Below, in pieces: positions 55,795-64,000 of a DNA stretch of 64,000 nt (positions are counted from its first letter, which is position 1; every line of letters starts with the position of its first letter). A program made the position numbers and the translations under genes. The notes under the pieces are model-generated. The model worked only from the letters and a program-made list of their open reading frames with translations. It made no database searches and was not told where the DNA came from. Location of the stretch: contig JARHXX010000003.1 in NCBI GenBank assembly GCA_029269125.1, forward strand, positions 186,001 to 250,000, read 5' to 3'. The DNA is from Kiritimatiellaeota bacterium B1221 (GTDB lineage Bacteria > Verrucomicrobiota > Kiritimatiellia > SS1-B-03-39 > UBA6053).

Positions 55795-55823
55795 ATTCGA
55801 ATAGCCAACACAAAGGTTGTCAA
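55795..55823 (-). promoter_or_regulatory. Candidate promoter of the giant secreted-protein operon
   Basis: On the minus strand a perfect TTGACA (55823-55818) is followed after 17 bases by TCGAAT (55800-55795, 4 of 6 matches to TATAAT). The ATG is at 55771, so the leader would be short. The rest of 55824-56055 is AT-rich with no clear gene; there is no strong terminator for rpe. Confidence 0.4.
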
Positions 55824-56055
55824 TTTATAGGGTCTATCAATACGTAATTATAGGTATAGCACAAGATAAATATCAAATTTCAATAGAAATATTTTTGAAT
55901 TAATTACAATTATTTAATTCAAACAAAACTGAATAACATTATTTACATAAAAATAATTAATGCAACAAAGAGTTATCTATCTACGTTTCCTCTTTGCAAC
56001 ACCCAAAAAAGGAAATACTTGATCAGAGATCAGATCATCAGCTGGTATTCAAGAA

Positions 56056-56703
56056 TTAAACCAAGAGCTCCCGCATCACCCGAACTTCTTCGCCCATATC
56101 ATCGGGCTTGAACATGGAGGATCCTATATCAAACACGTTTGCGCCGTGATCAAAACAGGTTTTGCAGGTTTCCCGATTGAGTCCGCCATCCACTGAAATA
56201 TCCAAGTCGGGATAGGTCTGACGTAATTCTTTTATACGTGTCAAAGGTTCAGAGAGAAAAGACTGTCCACCGAATCCGGGAAATACGGTCATAAACAACA
56301 CTTCGTCGACCAAAGGCAATACGGATTCAATCGCGGAGAGCTCGGTATCGGGGTTGAGCACAATGCCGGGTTTCACCCCTTTATCCCGAATCCGTTTCAG
56401 CGTTTCAGCATGATCGTATTCCGGTTCGATATGCACCAGCAAAGAACTTGCCCCCGCATCGCAAAATGCATCCACATATTTATCCGGACGAATCATCATC
56501 AGATGAACATTCAAAGGAATACTTACCGCTTTCCGGGCCATGGCCACCACGGCCGGACTAAAACTCATATTGGGCACAAAAATCCCGTCCATGAGGTCGA
56601 TATGCACCGCATCCGCACCGGCCTGTTCTACCCGGACACAGGCGTCATATAAATGTCCGATATCGGCTGCCAGAATGGAGGGTTGAATCATGACCGCAGG
56701 CAT
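56056..56703 (-). CDS. rpe: Ribulose-phosphate 3-epimerase
   Basis: 215 residues, the normal TIM-barrel length. It interconverts ribulose 5-phosphate and xylulose 5-phosphate in the pentose phosphate pathway. Motifs are PSILAADIGHL, VHIDLMDGIFVPNMSFSP with metal ligands His and Asp, LNVHLMMIRPDKYV, HIEPE, TVFPGFGGQSFL and ISVDGGLNRET with the catalytic Asp. The start ATG overlaps the proS stop by one base (TAATG), so translation is coupled. Nothing unusual in the sequence. Confidence 0.95.
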   Translation of the reverse strand: MPAVMIQPSILAADIGHLYDACVRVEQAGADAVHIDLMDGIFVPNMSFSPAVVAMARKAVSIPLNVHLMMIRPDKYVDAFCDAGASSLLVHIEPEYDHAETLKRIRDKGVKPGIVLNPDTELSAIESVLPLVDEVLFMTVFPGFGGQSFLSEPLTRIKELRQTYPDLDISVDGGLNRETCKTCFDHGANVFDIGSSMFKPDDMGEEVRVMRELLV

Positions 56704-58415
56704 TACAGAGCCTCCCGCATGGCGGTGATTTTCTCAAACACTTTTACCGCGGCATCCGCCACCGGAATCGCTTCGAAATCTTTGTCGGTACGGGCTTTGA
56801 GTTCCACCTCTCCTTTCGCCAGTCCGCGTTCACCAATGGTCAGACGCAAAGGAAGTCCCAATAAATCCGCATCTTTGAATTTAAATCCGGGACGCTCTTC
56901 CCGGTCATCCATCAACACATCCACGCCCTGCGCTTCGAGGATGGTTTTGATGTCATCCGCATGTTGCATACAGGTTTGATCTTTAGGACTGAGGACGGTG
57001 ATCAGTAATTCAAACGGCGCCACCGAGATAGGCCAAATGATGCCGAATTTGTCATTGGACTGCTCGATCACGGCCTGCAAAGTGCGGCTGACGCCGATAC
57101 CGTAACACCCCATGACCGCGGGTTGGCTTTTGCCATTTTCATCCAGGAAGCTGGCGCCCAGCGCTTCGGTATATTTGGTGCCCAGTTTAAACACATGACC
57201 GACTTCAACCCCACGTTTTTCCACCAGACGTCCTTTGCCGTTGGGTGCTAAGTCTCCGGCGTAAGCCAATGCAACATCTACAAATTCAGTAATAGACGTA
57301 TCCCGTTCCAAATCAAAGTTTTTAAAATGGGCATCCGTCTCATTGGCTCCAATGACCCCGCCCTTCAGCCCCTGCAGACTGCGGTCGGCTATGATCGGAA
57401 TCTCCAGCCCCACCGGACCGGCGAATCCCACTTCCGCTCCCGTCACCTCACGAATCACTTCCGGATCCGCCAATTCCGCCCCCGGAAGAATTTTATTGAG
57501 TTTAATATCATTCACATCCCGGTTTCCGGGCAGCAATACCGCCACCGGTTTTTCGTCCGCCACATAAATCAGGGTTTTCACCAACTGACGGGTTTCAATT
57601 TTCAGCATGTTCGCGACCGCTTCGATTTTTCCGGAATGGGGAGTTGCCACTTTTTCCAAAGCCAACTCAGCACCTTCAAATTCCATGGGTAAATCACAGA
57701 AACCTTCCGCCCGTTCGAGGTTGGCCGCATACGATCCGTCATCTGCTTCCAAAATAGCATCTTCACCCGCATCGCAGGGAATCATAAATTCGTGGGAAGA
57801 GGATCCGCCCATATCCCCGGTATCCGCATCCACCGCCATGGCATGTAAACCGCAGCGTTTGAAGATCCGCACATAGGCATCATACATCTTTTTGTAACTC
57901 TCATCCGCCGCTTCAGAACTCACATCGAAACTGTAGGCGTCCTTCATAATAAATTCTTTACCGCGCATCAGACCAAAACGCGGACGGATTTCATCCCGGA
58001 ATTTGGTTTGAATCTGATAAAAATTGCAGGGCAACTGTTTGTAGGAAGTAATTTCACGGGAGACCAAATCCGTAATAATTTCTTCATGTGTCGGTCCCAA
58101 CACCATTTCACGGTTTTGACGATCTGTTACCCGGAACATCCCGTTCTTTAAGGTTTCATATCGACCGGATTTCTCCCAGATTTCTTTGGGGTGCATGGCC
58201 GGCATCAAGACTTCCTGGGCTCCGGCACGGTCCATTTCTTCCCGTACGATATTTTGTACTTTCCGTAAAGAGCGAAGGCCCAAGGGCAGATAGGTATAGA
58301 GACCACTGCCGAGACGGCGAATCAACCCCGCCCGAAGCATCAGTTGGTGGGAGATAATTTCCGCATCCTGCGGGGTTTCTTTTAAAGTGGGAATCAACAG
58401 TTCGGACCAGCGCAT
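56703..58415 (-). CDS. proS: Proline--tRNA ligase (bacterial type with INS editing domain)
   Basis: 570 residues from the ATG at 58415, preceded by AAAGGA; an in-frame extension upstream does not look like the family. It charges tRNA-Pro. Class II motifs are MRWSELLIPTLKETP, LRAGLIRRLGSGLYTYLPLG (motif 1 region), VLMPAMHPKEIWEKSGR, LGPTHEEIITDLV, the motif 2 FYQIQTKFRDEIRPRFGLMRGKEFIMKDAYSFD, and motif 3 GCYGIGVSRTLQAVIEQ. The insertion between motifs 2 and 3 (about 220-400) is the YbaK-like INS domain that edits Ala-tRNA-Pro, so this is the long bacterial form. It is co-transcribed with rpe. Confidence 0.96.
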   Translation of the reverse strand: MRWSELLIPTLKETPQDAEIISHQLMLRAGLIRRLGSGLYTYLPLGLRSLRKVQNIVREEMDRAGAQEVLMPAMHPKEIWEKSGRYETLKNGMFRVTDRQNREMVLGPTHEEIITDLVSREITSYKQLPCNFYQIQTKFRDEIRPRFGLMRGKEFIMKDAYSFDVSSEAADESYKKMYDAYVRIFKRCGLHAMAVDADTGDMGGSSSHEFMIPCDAGEDAILEADDGSYAANLERAEGFCDLPMEFEGAELALEKVATPHSGKIEAVANMLKIETRQLVKTLIYVADEKPVAVLLPGNRDVNDIKLNKILPGAELADPEVIREVTGAEVGFAGPVGLEIPIIADRSLQGLKGGVIGANETDAHFKNFDLERDTSITEFVDVALAYAGDLAPNGKGRLVEKRGVEVGHVFKLGTKYTEALGASFLDENGKSQPAVMGCYGIGVSRTLQAVIEQSNDKFGIIWPISVAPFELLITVLSPKDQTCMQHADDIKTILEAQGVDVLMDDREERPGFKFKDADLLGLPLRLTIGERGLAKGEVELKARTDKDFEAIPVADAAVKVFEKITAMREAL

Positions 58416-58627
58416 AATTTTCCTTTTGATCAAGTAATTCGAGGGCGCACCCTGCCCCAAGAACGTCAATTGTTCAAGCCGAATGTGTCAGGACTCCAAG
58501 GCGGCGTCCTTCCATTTATTGCAGAGCCCGCGTCCCGTGGTCCGGCATCGGTTACATTGTCCCGTTGACAAAAGAAATGACCTCCTTACTTAAACCTGTA
58601 TTTCAATAATACGTCCCTACAAATACC

Positions 58628-59017
58628 ATGCTGGAAAACACGAATAAACCTCTTGTCCGCTATCTCGACGAAACCGATAATATCAGCTGTCCCTACGGCC
58701 AGGTGAAACGGATCATTACCGGGGGAGAATTTCCCGGAGCAAATGTGCATGTGGTCACGGTCAGCCGCGGAGGCGAGCATTATCACCCAGCGTATACGGA
58801 AGTATATTATGTGCTTTCCGGCACTGGCAAAATCACCCTTGGCGGGCAGATTCATGTGCTCCGTCCCGGTGCAGTGGTGGTGATTCCGGCAGGGACGGTT
58901 CATTCCTTGGCATCTGATACAGACGAAGATTTAACCTTCATCATCTTCGGCATGCCGGGCATGTCGATCGATGCGCCTGAAGCCCACCCGCAGAAACCAG
59001 AGAGAACAAAGGTTTAA
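58628..59017 (+). CDS. Cupin domain protein
   Basis: 129 residues, a single cupin barrel. Motif 1 is GGEHYHPAYTEVYYVLSGTGKITLGG, with the metal-type H-H-E ligands; motif 2 is PGAVVVIPAGTVHSL, with the last His. The sequence resembles the mannose-6-phosphate isomerase type II-like small cupins, but the exact reaction (isomerase, dioxygenase or sensor) cannot be told. No signal peptide. A TTGACA at 58565-58570 lies upstream, without a good -10. hemY follows 84 bases later on the same strand, possibly co-transcribed, with no clear link in function. Confidence 0.8.
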   Translation: MLENTNKPLVRYLDETDNISCPYGQVKRIITGGEFPGANVHVVTVSRGGEHYHPAYTEVYYVLSGTGKITLGGQIHVLRPGAVVVIPAGTVHSLASDTDEDLTFIIFGMPGMSIDAPEAHPQKPERTKV

Positions 59018-59101
59018 GTCAACAGTTCCAACTGCGTATTCATAAGGATTTTCTTGGACTTGCCACTGGAGGAAAGCCTAAACATGGAGTAATGAACCCG
59101 A

Positions 59102-60463
59102 ATGTCATCACCTAAAACAGCTATCATCGGCGGCGGAATCGCCGGACTTTCCGCAGCCTGGTTCCTTAAAGAAGCCGGAAAAACGCCCACAGTATTTGAA
59201 GCGACGGACCATTTTGGTGGCAAAATCATCAGTAAACGCATGGAAGGGTGCCTGCTGGAAGGCGGACCTGACTCTCTGCTTACCGAAAAACCCTGGGCAC
59301 TTCAGTTGTGCCGTGAACTGGGTTTGGAATCCGAATTATTGCCTTCCAACGATGGGCAACGTTCATTTTCAATTTTGCACAATCAGCGTCTGCACCCTTT
59401 CCCTGCGGGTTGCAAACTTTTCATTCCCCAAAAAATCACGCCGATTTTAACCACACCGCTGCTCTCGCCTTCTGGAAAAGCGCGAATGTTGATGGAACCG
59501 TTTCTTAAACACCGCGCCCCCGAAGGTGACGAAAGCTTAGCTGATTTCACCCGACGTCATTTTGGTCAACAAACCCTGGACCGTTTGGCCGGTCCTCTCC
59601 TTGGAGGCATTTACGGCGGAGATCCGGAAGACATGAGCATGTCCGCCACGTTTCCCCGTCTGCAAGGGCTGGAAAAGAAACATGGCTCGCTGGTGAAAGG
59701 CATGGCAAGTATGATGCGGGATGCTCAGAAACGCAGCAGGGCCGGCACCGCGCCCTCCCTGTTTACTTCACTTAAATCGGGTATGCAAATTCTACCCGAC
59801 ACCCTGACTTCAAAACTGGACGGATTTTTACGTCCCAATCACCCGGTAAATCATATTCAGAAAACCTCATCCGGATGGTCAGTAGACGGTGAAGACTTCG
59901 AGCAATTGATCATCGCCCTGCCCGCACGGCACGCCGCGACACTTTTCACGGAAGTGGATACATCTTTAAGCACTTTACTCTCCCAACAGCAAAGTTCCAG
60001 TTCGGCCACCCTGTCGTTGGTGTTCGACCGCAAAGATCTTGAGAGCATCCCCAGCGGATTTGGATTTATGTCTGCTCATCCACTCACTTCCATTTTGGTG
60101 GGTTGCACCTGGACCGGAAATAAATTTCAATTCCGTGAAACCGAAAACCGCTTTGTTTGCCGACTGTTTTTGGGAGGACCGGATATGAACAACATAATCC
60201 TTACGGGAGAAGATCACGAACTCATTCAACCCGCCCTCGACGCTTTAAGAACCATTTGTCCCTTTATTCCTGAACAGCCTTTGGCACACTGGTTGCAGCG
60301 CTGGCCCAACGGAAATCCCGGCTACACATTGGGGCATCTCGATTGGGTCAGGAAAATCAAAACGCAGGCGGATACCCTCGGAAACCTCCATTTCTGTGGC
60401 AGCAGTTACGGAGGGGTTTCGGTTTCTGATTGTGTGAAACAGGCTCAGGAACTGGTTTCTTAG
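59102..60463 (+). CDS. hemY: Protoporphyrinogen/coproporphyrinogen oxidase (HemY type)
   Basis: 453 residues. It oxidises protoporphyrinogen IX or coproporphyrinogen III with FAD in haem synthesis. The Rossmann FAD motif is at the N-terminus (TAIIGGGIAGLSAAWFLKEAG), followed by FEATDHFGGKI and EGGPDSLLTEKP, a family signature. Then come RLAGPLLGGIYGGDPEDMSM and the C-terminal FAD-binding GNLHFCGSSYGGVSVSDCV. There is no membrane segment; like HemY of Gram-positives it may be soluble or peripheral. Whether it acts on the proto- or copro- substrate is not resolvable here. It converges with nrdJ. Confidence 0.9.
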   Translation: MSSPKTAIIGGGIAGLSAAWFLKEAGKTPTVFEATDHFGGKIISKRMEGCLLEGGPDSLLTEKPWALQLCRELGLESELLPSNDGQRSFSILHNQRLHPFPAGCKLFIPQKITPILTTPLLSPSGKARMLMEPFLKHRAPEGDESLADFTRRHFGQQTLDRLAGPLLGGIYGGDPEDMSMSATFPRLQGLEKKHGSLVKGMASMMRDAQKRSRAGTAPSLFTSLKSGMQILPDTLTSKLDGFLRPNHPVNHIQKTSSGWSVDGEDFEQLIIALPARHAATLFTEVDTSLSTLLSQQQSSSSATLSLVFDRKDLESIPSGFGFMSAHPLTSILVGCTWTGNKFQFRETENRFVCRLFLGGPDMNNIILTGEDHELIQPALDALRTICPFIPEQPLAHWLQRWPNGNPGYTLGHLDWVRKIKTQADTLGNLHFCGSSYGGVSVSDCVKQAQELVS

Positions 60464-60480
60464 GAATTAGGGATTCGGGG

Positions 60481-60529
60481 AATTGGGAGAATGGGAACGG
60501 GTCTTCACCCCTTCCCGATTCACCCAATT
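60481..60529. terminator. Large inverted repeat between convergent hemY and nrdJ
   Basis: The outer arms AATTGGG (60481-60487) and CCCAATT (60523-60529) pair; inside them GAAT/ATTC and GGGAA/TTCCC also pair, with one bulge. The structure could terminate both genes, but T-tracts are short. The G/A-rich direct motif GGAATT recurs just before it (60469-60485), so it may also be a decayed intergenic repeat. Confidence 0.4.
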
Positions 60530-60554
60530 TCTACATTCCCTTTAAACCTTCTTT

Positions 60555-63338
60555 TTATGAACAACCCATTGAGTTTCCGCAATTGAAACATTTGTAGCAA
60601 GCCCCGTTACGGACGGTGATGCTGCCACAGATATCGCATGCAGGTGCGTCATCCATAAAGTGCTCAAACTGGCTATCTACGCGCTCGGAACTTTGGGTAT
60701 TGTCGATCGAAACAGGATCCACGACTTCCGGTTCCGGTGTTGCAGGTGATGCCAATACCGGTTTGTTTTCCACAAAAGTGATATGCATCCAGCGGAAAAT
60801 ATAATCAATCAGACTTTTCGCCATGGGGATGTCAGGATTTTTGGAGAATCCACTGGGCTCGAATCGCGCATGCATGAACTTGCGGTTCAAGGCCTCCACA
60901 GGGACCCCGTATTGAAGACACATGCTGACTGCCGTACCAAAGGCATCCATCAATCCACCTACGGTACTTCCTTCTTTGGCCATGATGATAAATAATTCAC
61001 CCGGGGTCCCGTCGGCATAAAGCCCCACGGTCAAATATCCCTCGTGACCCGCCACTTCAAATTTATGGGTGATCGATTGACGGGTATCATCCAGACGCAT
61101 CCGACGGGGACCGGCAGCTTCCGGTTCGGATTTTTTCTCTTTGGCGGCCCCGGAGTTCACCGGCTGACTGCGTTTGCTTCCGTCGCGATAAATTGCCACC
61201 GCTTTTAATCCTAATTTCCATCCTTCAATATAGGTCTGGGCAATTTCTTCCACCGTGGCCGTTTTGGGCATGTTCACGGTTTTACTGATTGCGCCGGAGA
61301 GGAAGGGTTGAGCCGCGGCCATCATCCGCAAGTGGGACTGGTAAGACAAGCTTCGGGTACCGTTACGGGCTACAAACGCACAATCAAAGACTTTCAAATC
61401 CTCATCTTTCAGATGAGGTGCGCCTTCAATGGTATCGTTGGCATCGATATAAGATACAATATCAGTGGTTTCATCCGAAGAATAGCCCAATTGTTTAAGC
61501 GCCATGGGTACGGTCTGATTGACAATTTTCAGCATCCCGCCCCCTGCCAGCATTTTGTATTTCACCAGGGCAATATCCGGTTCAATTCCTGTGGTGTCAC
61601 AGTCCATGAGGAATCCAATGGTGCCGGTGGGTGCCAACACCGTGACCTGGGCATTACGGAAGCCATGCGCTTTTCCCAGTTGTAACACTTGGGTTCCTAA
61701 ATCTTCCGCCGCTTCCAATAAATGTGCAGGACATCCATCGCCAATGCCCGCAATCGCATCCGCATGCTGCTGAACCACGCTGAGCATTTGGGATTTATTT
61801 TCCGCATATCCATCAAAACTCCCCAGGGCGTTTGAAATGCGTGCGGACTGACAGAAAGCTTCCAAGTGCATGACTGCCGTAATCGCGCCCGCCATGCTCC
61901 GGCCTTCATCTGAATCATAACTATGACCTTTCCCCATGAGCAATGCGCCCAGGTTTGCAAATCCCAAGCCAAGTGTCCGGTAACGGTGACTGTTGGCCGC
62001 AATCTGCGCGGTGGGATAGCTGGCGTTGTCTACTAAAATATCCTGAGCCGTAATGAAGATATCCACGGCGGATTTAAAACGTGCAACATCAAAATTGCCT
62101 TTGCTGTCCATGAACTTCATGAGATTTAATGAAGCCAAATTACAGGCAGTGTCATCCAGAAACATGTACTCGGAGCAGGGATTACTGGCATTAATCGGTC
62201 CGGATTCCGGACAGGTGTGCCAGCGTTGAATGGTATCTTCGTATTGCACTCCGGGGTCTCCGCAAATCCAGGTCCCTTCGGCCATCGCGTTCAGCAAATC
62301 ACGGGCGGGATAACTGGGTCCGGATTTTGTGGGATCGGTCACCCAGGTGGTGGTCCACTCTTTGTCATCGATGACGGCCTGCATAAAGGCGTCAGTCACC
62401 CGAACACTCAGATTTTCATTCTGAAAACAGACAGAGCCATATGCATCCCCATTGAAATCTCCACTGTATCCTTCTTCAATCAATGCCCAGGCTTTTTGCT
62501 CTTCTTTGGTTTTGGCCTGAATAAAATCCATAATATCAGGATGATGGACTTTTAAGCTGTTCATTTTAGCGGCCCGACGGGTTTTGCCACCACTTTTCAC
62601 CACAGAAGCAACGGAATCATACACCCGCAGGAAACTCAAAGGCCCACTGGGTGTGCCGCCACCGCTCATGGTTTCTCTTGAAGAACGAATCGGCGTTAGA
62701 TCGCTTCCCGTGCCACTGCCGAATTTAAACAACATCGCTTCGCTTTGTGCGAGTGCCATAATGCTATCCATGGTGTCTTCTACAGACTGAATAAAACAGG
62801 CGGAGCATTGGGGATACTCATACTGGGTGTTGGCGCGTTTAATTTTCTCATCTTTGGGGTCCCAGTAATAACTGCCTTCCCCACTTCCTTCACCCACATT
62901 GTACTCATGATATAAACCGCAGTTGAACCAAACCGGGGAGTTAAACGCGCCATATTGATTCAAACACAACCAGGTTAACTCATCATAAAACAGATCCGCA
63001 TCCTCTTTATTTTCAAAATATCCATCTTTCAACCCCCAATCTGCAATACTGCGGGACACCCGGTGAATCAGTTGCCTGACCGAAAATTCGCGTTCGGGCG
63101 TCCCGACTTTTCCATAAAAATACTTGGAAGCCACCACGTTGGTCGCGAGCATGGACCAGGTTTCCGGGACTTCGACATCAGATTGTTCGAATAAAACGCC
63201 ACCTTTATCATCAGATATTGATGCCGTGCGCTTTTGCCATTTTACTTGATCAAAGGGACTCACCCCCTTGGTGCTGAAACTACGTTTGAAGTGAAGTTTG
63301 GAGGGGGTTTTGGATGCAGGATTTGCTGTTTGAGTCAT
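60555..63338 (-). CDS. nrdJ: Vitamin B12-dependent ribonucleotide reductase (class II)
   Basis: 927 residues, a long NrdJ. It reduces ribonucleoside diphosphates or triphosphates to deoxy forms using adenosylcobalamin, with or without oxygen. Visible features are LTWLCLNQYGAFNSPVWFN, the FGSGTGSDLTPIRS loop, RRAAKMNSLKVHHPD, and the radical site NPCSE (N386, C388, E390), then CNLASLN. ATGTIGFLMDCDTTGIEP-type sequence lies at about 570-590. The C-terminal part (from about 760) has a helical NrdJ extension and ends with a CDICGS...CYKCFNCG zinc or redox ribbon. No B12 riboswitch is visible upstream, but paired NrdR-like boxes are. It converges on hemY. Cytoplasmic. Confidence 0.95.
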   Translation of the reverse strand: MTQTANPASKTPSKLHFKRSFSTKGVSPFDQVKWQKRTASISDDKGGVLFEQSDVEVPETWSMLATNVVASKYFYGKVGTPEREFSVRQLIHRVSRSIADWGLKDGYFENKEDADLFYDELTWLCLNQYGAFNSPVWFNCGLYHEYNVGEGSGEGSYYWDPKDEKIKRANTQYEYPQCSACFIQSVEDTMDSIMALAQSEAMLFKFGSGTGSDLTPIRSSRETMSGGGTPSGPLSFLRVYDSVASVVKSGGKTRRAAKMNSLKVHHPDIMDFIQAKTKEEQKAWALIEEGYSGDFNGDAYGSVCFQNENLSVRVTDAFMQAVIDDKEWTTTWVTDPTKSGPSYPARDLLNAMAEGTWICGDPGVQYEDTIQRWHTCPESGPINASNPCSEYMFLDDTACNLASLNLMKFMDSKGNFDVARFKSAVDIFITAQDILVDNASYPTAQIAANSHRYRTLGLGFANLGALLMGKGHSYDSDEGRSMAGAITAVMHLEAFCQSARISNALGSFDGYAENKSQMLSVVQQHADAIAGIGDGCPAHLLEAAEDLGTQVLQLGKAHGFRNAQVTVLAPTGTIGFLMDCDTTGIEPDIALVKYKMLAGGGMLKIVNQTVPMALKQLGYSSDETTDIVSYIDANDTIEGAPHLKDEDLKVFDCAFVARNGTRSLSYQSHLRMMAAAQPFLSGAISKTVNMPKTATVEEIAQTYIEGWKLGLKAVAIYRDGSKRSQPVNSGAAKEKKSEPEAAGPRRMRLDDTRQSITHKFEVAGHEGYLTVGLYADGTPGELFIIMAKEGSTVGGLMDAFGTAVSMCLQYGVPVEALNRKFMHARFEPSGFSKNPDIPMAKSLIDYIFRWMHITFVENKPVLASPATPEPEVVDPVSIDNTQSSERVDSQFEHFMDDAPACDICGSITVRNGACYKCFNCGNSMGCS

Positions 63339-63389
63339 GTTGTTTAGCAGTAGGAGTTTATGAATATGATACGAAATGTCCTATTTAAA

Positions 63390-63436
63390 CCACAAGATGT
63401 AGTATGGCGAAAGACAAGGTACACAATATAGACAGT
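63390..63436 (-). promoter_or_regulatory. Paired NrdR-box-like sites upstream of nrdJ
   Basis: Two sites resembling the NrdR box (consensus acaCwAtATaTwGtgt) lie at 63390-63405 and 63421-63436, each matching about 12 of 16 positions by eye, with the half-site ACACAATATA perfect in the second. Their centres are 31 bases apart, the three-turn spacing typical of tandem NrdR boxes. They sit about 50-100 bases upstream of the nrdJ ATG at 63338, where an operator should be. Confidence 0.5.
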
Positions 63437-63579
63437 GTGCTGCGTCCAAATAAAGAGAAAAAATAAACTAAATGAAAATCTTCACACTTTTCTTAGGAAA
63501 AAAGCCAAAAGAAAGTATTTCATCAGATCCGGGATCACAGAGCAGAGCACCGGGTGAATCAACGGACCGAACATCTCCC

Positions 63580-64000
63580 CTATGGCTTTTTCAGTTTTAC
63601 CGGAGATTTGCGAAGAGGATAAAGCTCCCGGCACATTTCACAAACCGTACCATCACACCCGCGCGCTGAACAGTATTCCCGTCCGTAATAAATGATTTGC
63701 AGATGCAGGGCATTCCATCGGGATTCTGGAAATAGTTTTTTCAAATCTTTTTCAGTCTGCACCACATTTTTGCCATTACTCAAACCCCAGAGCTGGGCCA
63801 GCCGGTGAATATGGGTGTCCACGGGAAAAGCCGGATGTCCAAATGCTTGAGACATGACCACGGAAGCGGTTTTGTGCCCTACCCCGGGAAGTTCTTCCAG
63901 GAGCTCCATATTTTCGGGAACCTCTCCCTGATATTTCTCCACCAGAATTTTTGATAATTCAGAAATGGCTTTTGATTTTCGGGGAGAAAGTCCACAGGGA
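63580..64000 (-). CDS. nth: Endonuclease III, C-terminal part (cut by window edge)
   Basis: 140 codons are visible; the frame continues upstream beyond 64000 (reading PCGLSPRKSKAISELSKILVEKY before the internal codon at 63942). It is a base-excision repair glycosylase/AP lyase for oxidised pyrimidines. The helix-hairpin-helix ELPGVGHKTASVV carries the catalytic lysine, and VDTHIHRLA carries the catalytic aspartate. The cysteine cluster at the end (CSARGCDGTVCEMC) does not follow the classic C-x6-C-x2-C-x5-C pattern, so the iron-sulfur cluster may be altered or lost. The stop at 63580 is 240 bases from nrdJ on the same strand. Confidence 0.9.
   Translation of the reverse strand, partial: PCGLSPRKSKAISELSKILVEKYQGEVPENMELLEELPGVGHKTASVVMSQAFGHPAFPVDTHIHRLAQLWGLSNGKNVVQTEKDLKKLFPESRWNALHLQIIYYGREYCSARGCDGTVCEMCRELYPLRKSPVKLKKP

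Noticed and set aside
55772-56056. Direct GATCAGA repeats near the rpe stop as a possible CRISPR or repeat array
   Set aside because: Only two or three short overlapping copies without regular spacers; simple local redundancy.
63339-63579. Possible cobalamin riboswitch upstream of nrdJ
   Set aside because: No conserved B12-box-like core or long structured leader is visible; NrdR-like boxes explain the region better.

Overview
The window looks like a chromosomal segment of a Gram-negative, diderm bacterium of the PVC group, most likely Verrucomicrobiota (Opitutae-like). The evidence is lipid A genes (lpxI, lpxA, fabZ), a secretin-type (type II-like) secretion locus, a PEP-CTERM protein that implies an exosortase elsewhere, a V-type ATPase operon with a DUF2764-like gene after subunit E, a B12-dependent ribonucleotide reductase, and several very large secreted repeat proteins. 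The taxonomic call is inference from gene content; no marker rRNA is present. I see no insertion sequence, prophage, CRISPR array or rRNA.

Layout. 1-479 holds the N-terminal part of lpxI, cut by the left edge and missing from a simple ORF scan because its stop lies outside. 804-9165 is a surface region: a PEP-CTERM protein (+), then on the minus strand a 2163-residue repeat protein with nine 303-bp tandem repeats, followed two bases later by a beta-barrel-like outer-membrane protein. 9591-20583 (all minus) reads as one long run: fabZ, lpxA, gspD, gspE, gspF, a membrane hybrid histidine kinase, a receiver-kinase protein, metY and a DUF3465 protein, mostly with 4-base overlaps or very short gaps. 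tRNA-Arg(CCT) precedes an atypical Ser/Thr kinase overlapping a spermidine-synthase-like gene. 23769-27947 is a likely operon: NYN/OST-HTH-like protein, polysaccharide export protein, nhaA, dapF, ending at a clear terminator. A secreted sialate O-acetylesterase-like protein, two hypothetical genes, tRNA-His(GTG) and a GH20 hexosaminidase follow.

33373-34689 (minus) is a gene interrupted by one in-frame TAG. 34853-41951 is the V-ATPase operon (E, DUF2764-like, A, B, D, I, K), closed by a strong terminator. A short membrane-protein gene just after it appears frameshifted. 42815-55771 (minus) is a three-gene run coding for secreted proteins of about 2085, 1062 and 1161 residues, the most novel-looking locus here. 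The right end is housekeeping: rpe and proS (minus), a cupin, hemY (+), nrdJ with a pair of candidate NrdR boxes, and an nth gene cut by the right edge.

Themes that tie the genes together are envelope building and export (LPS, secretin, exopolysaccharide export, PEP-CTERM and giant secreted proteins) and ion homeostasis (NhaA and a V-ATPase whose rotor subunit carries residues known from sodium-binding rings). Most functional calls rest on motif recognition by eye; no database search was run.
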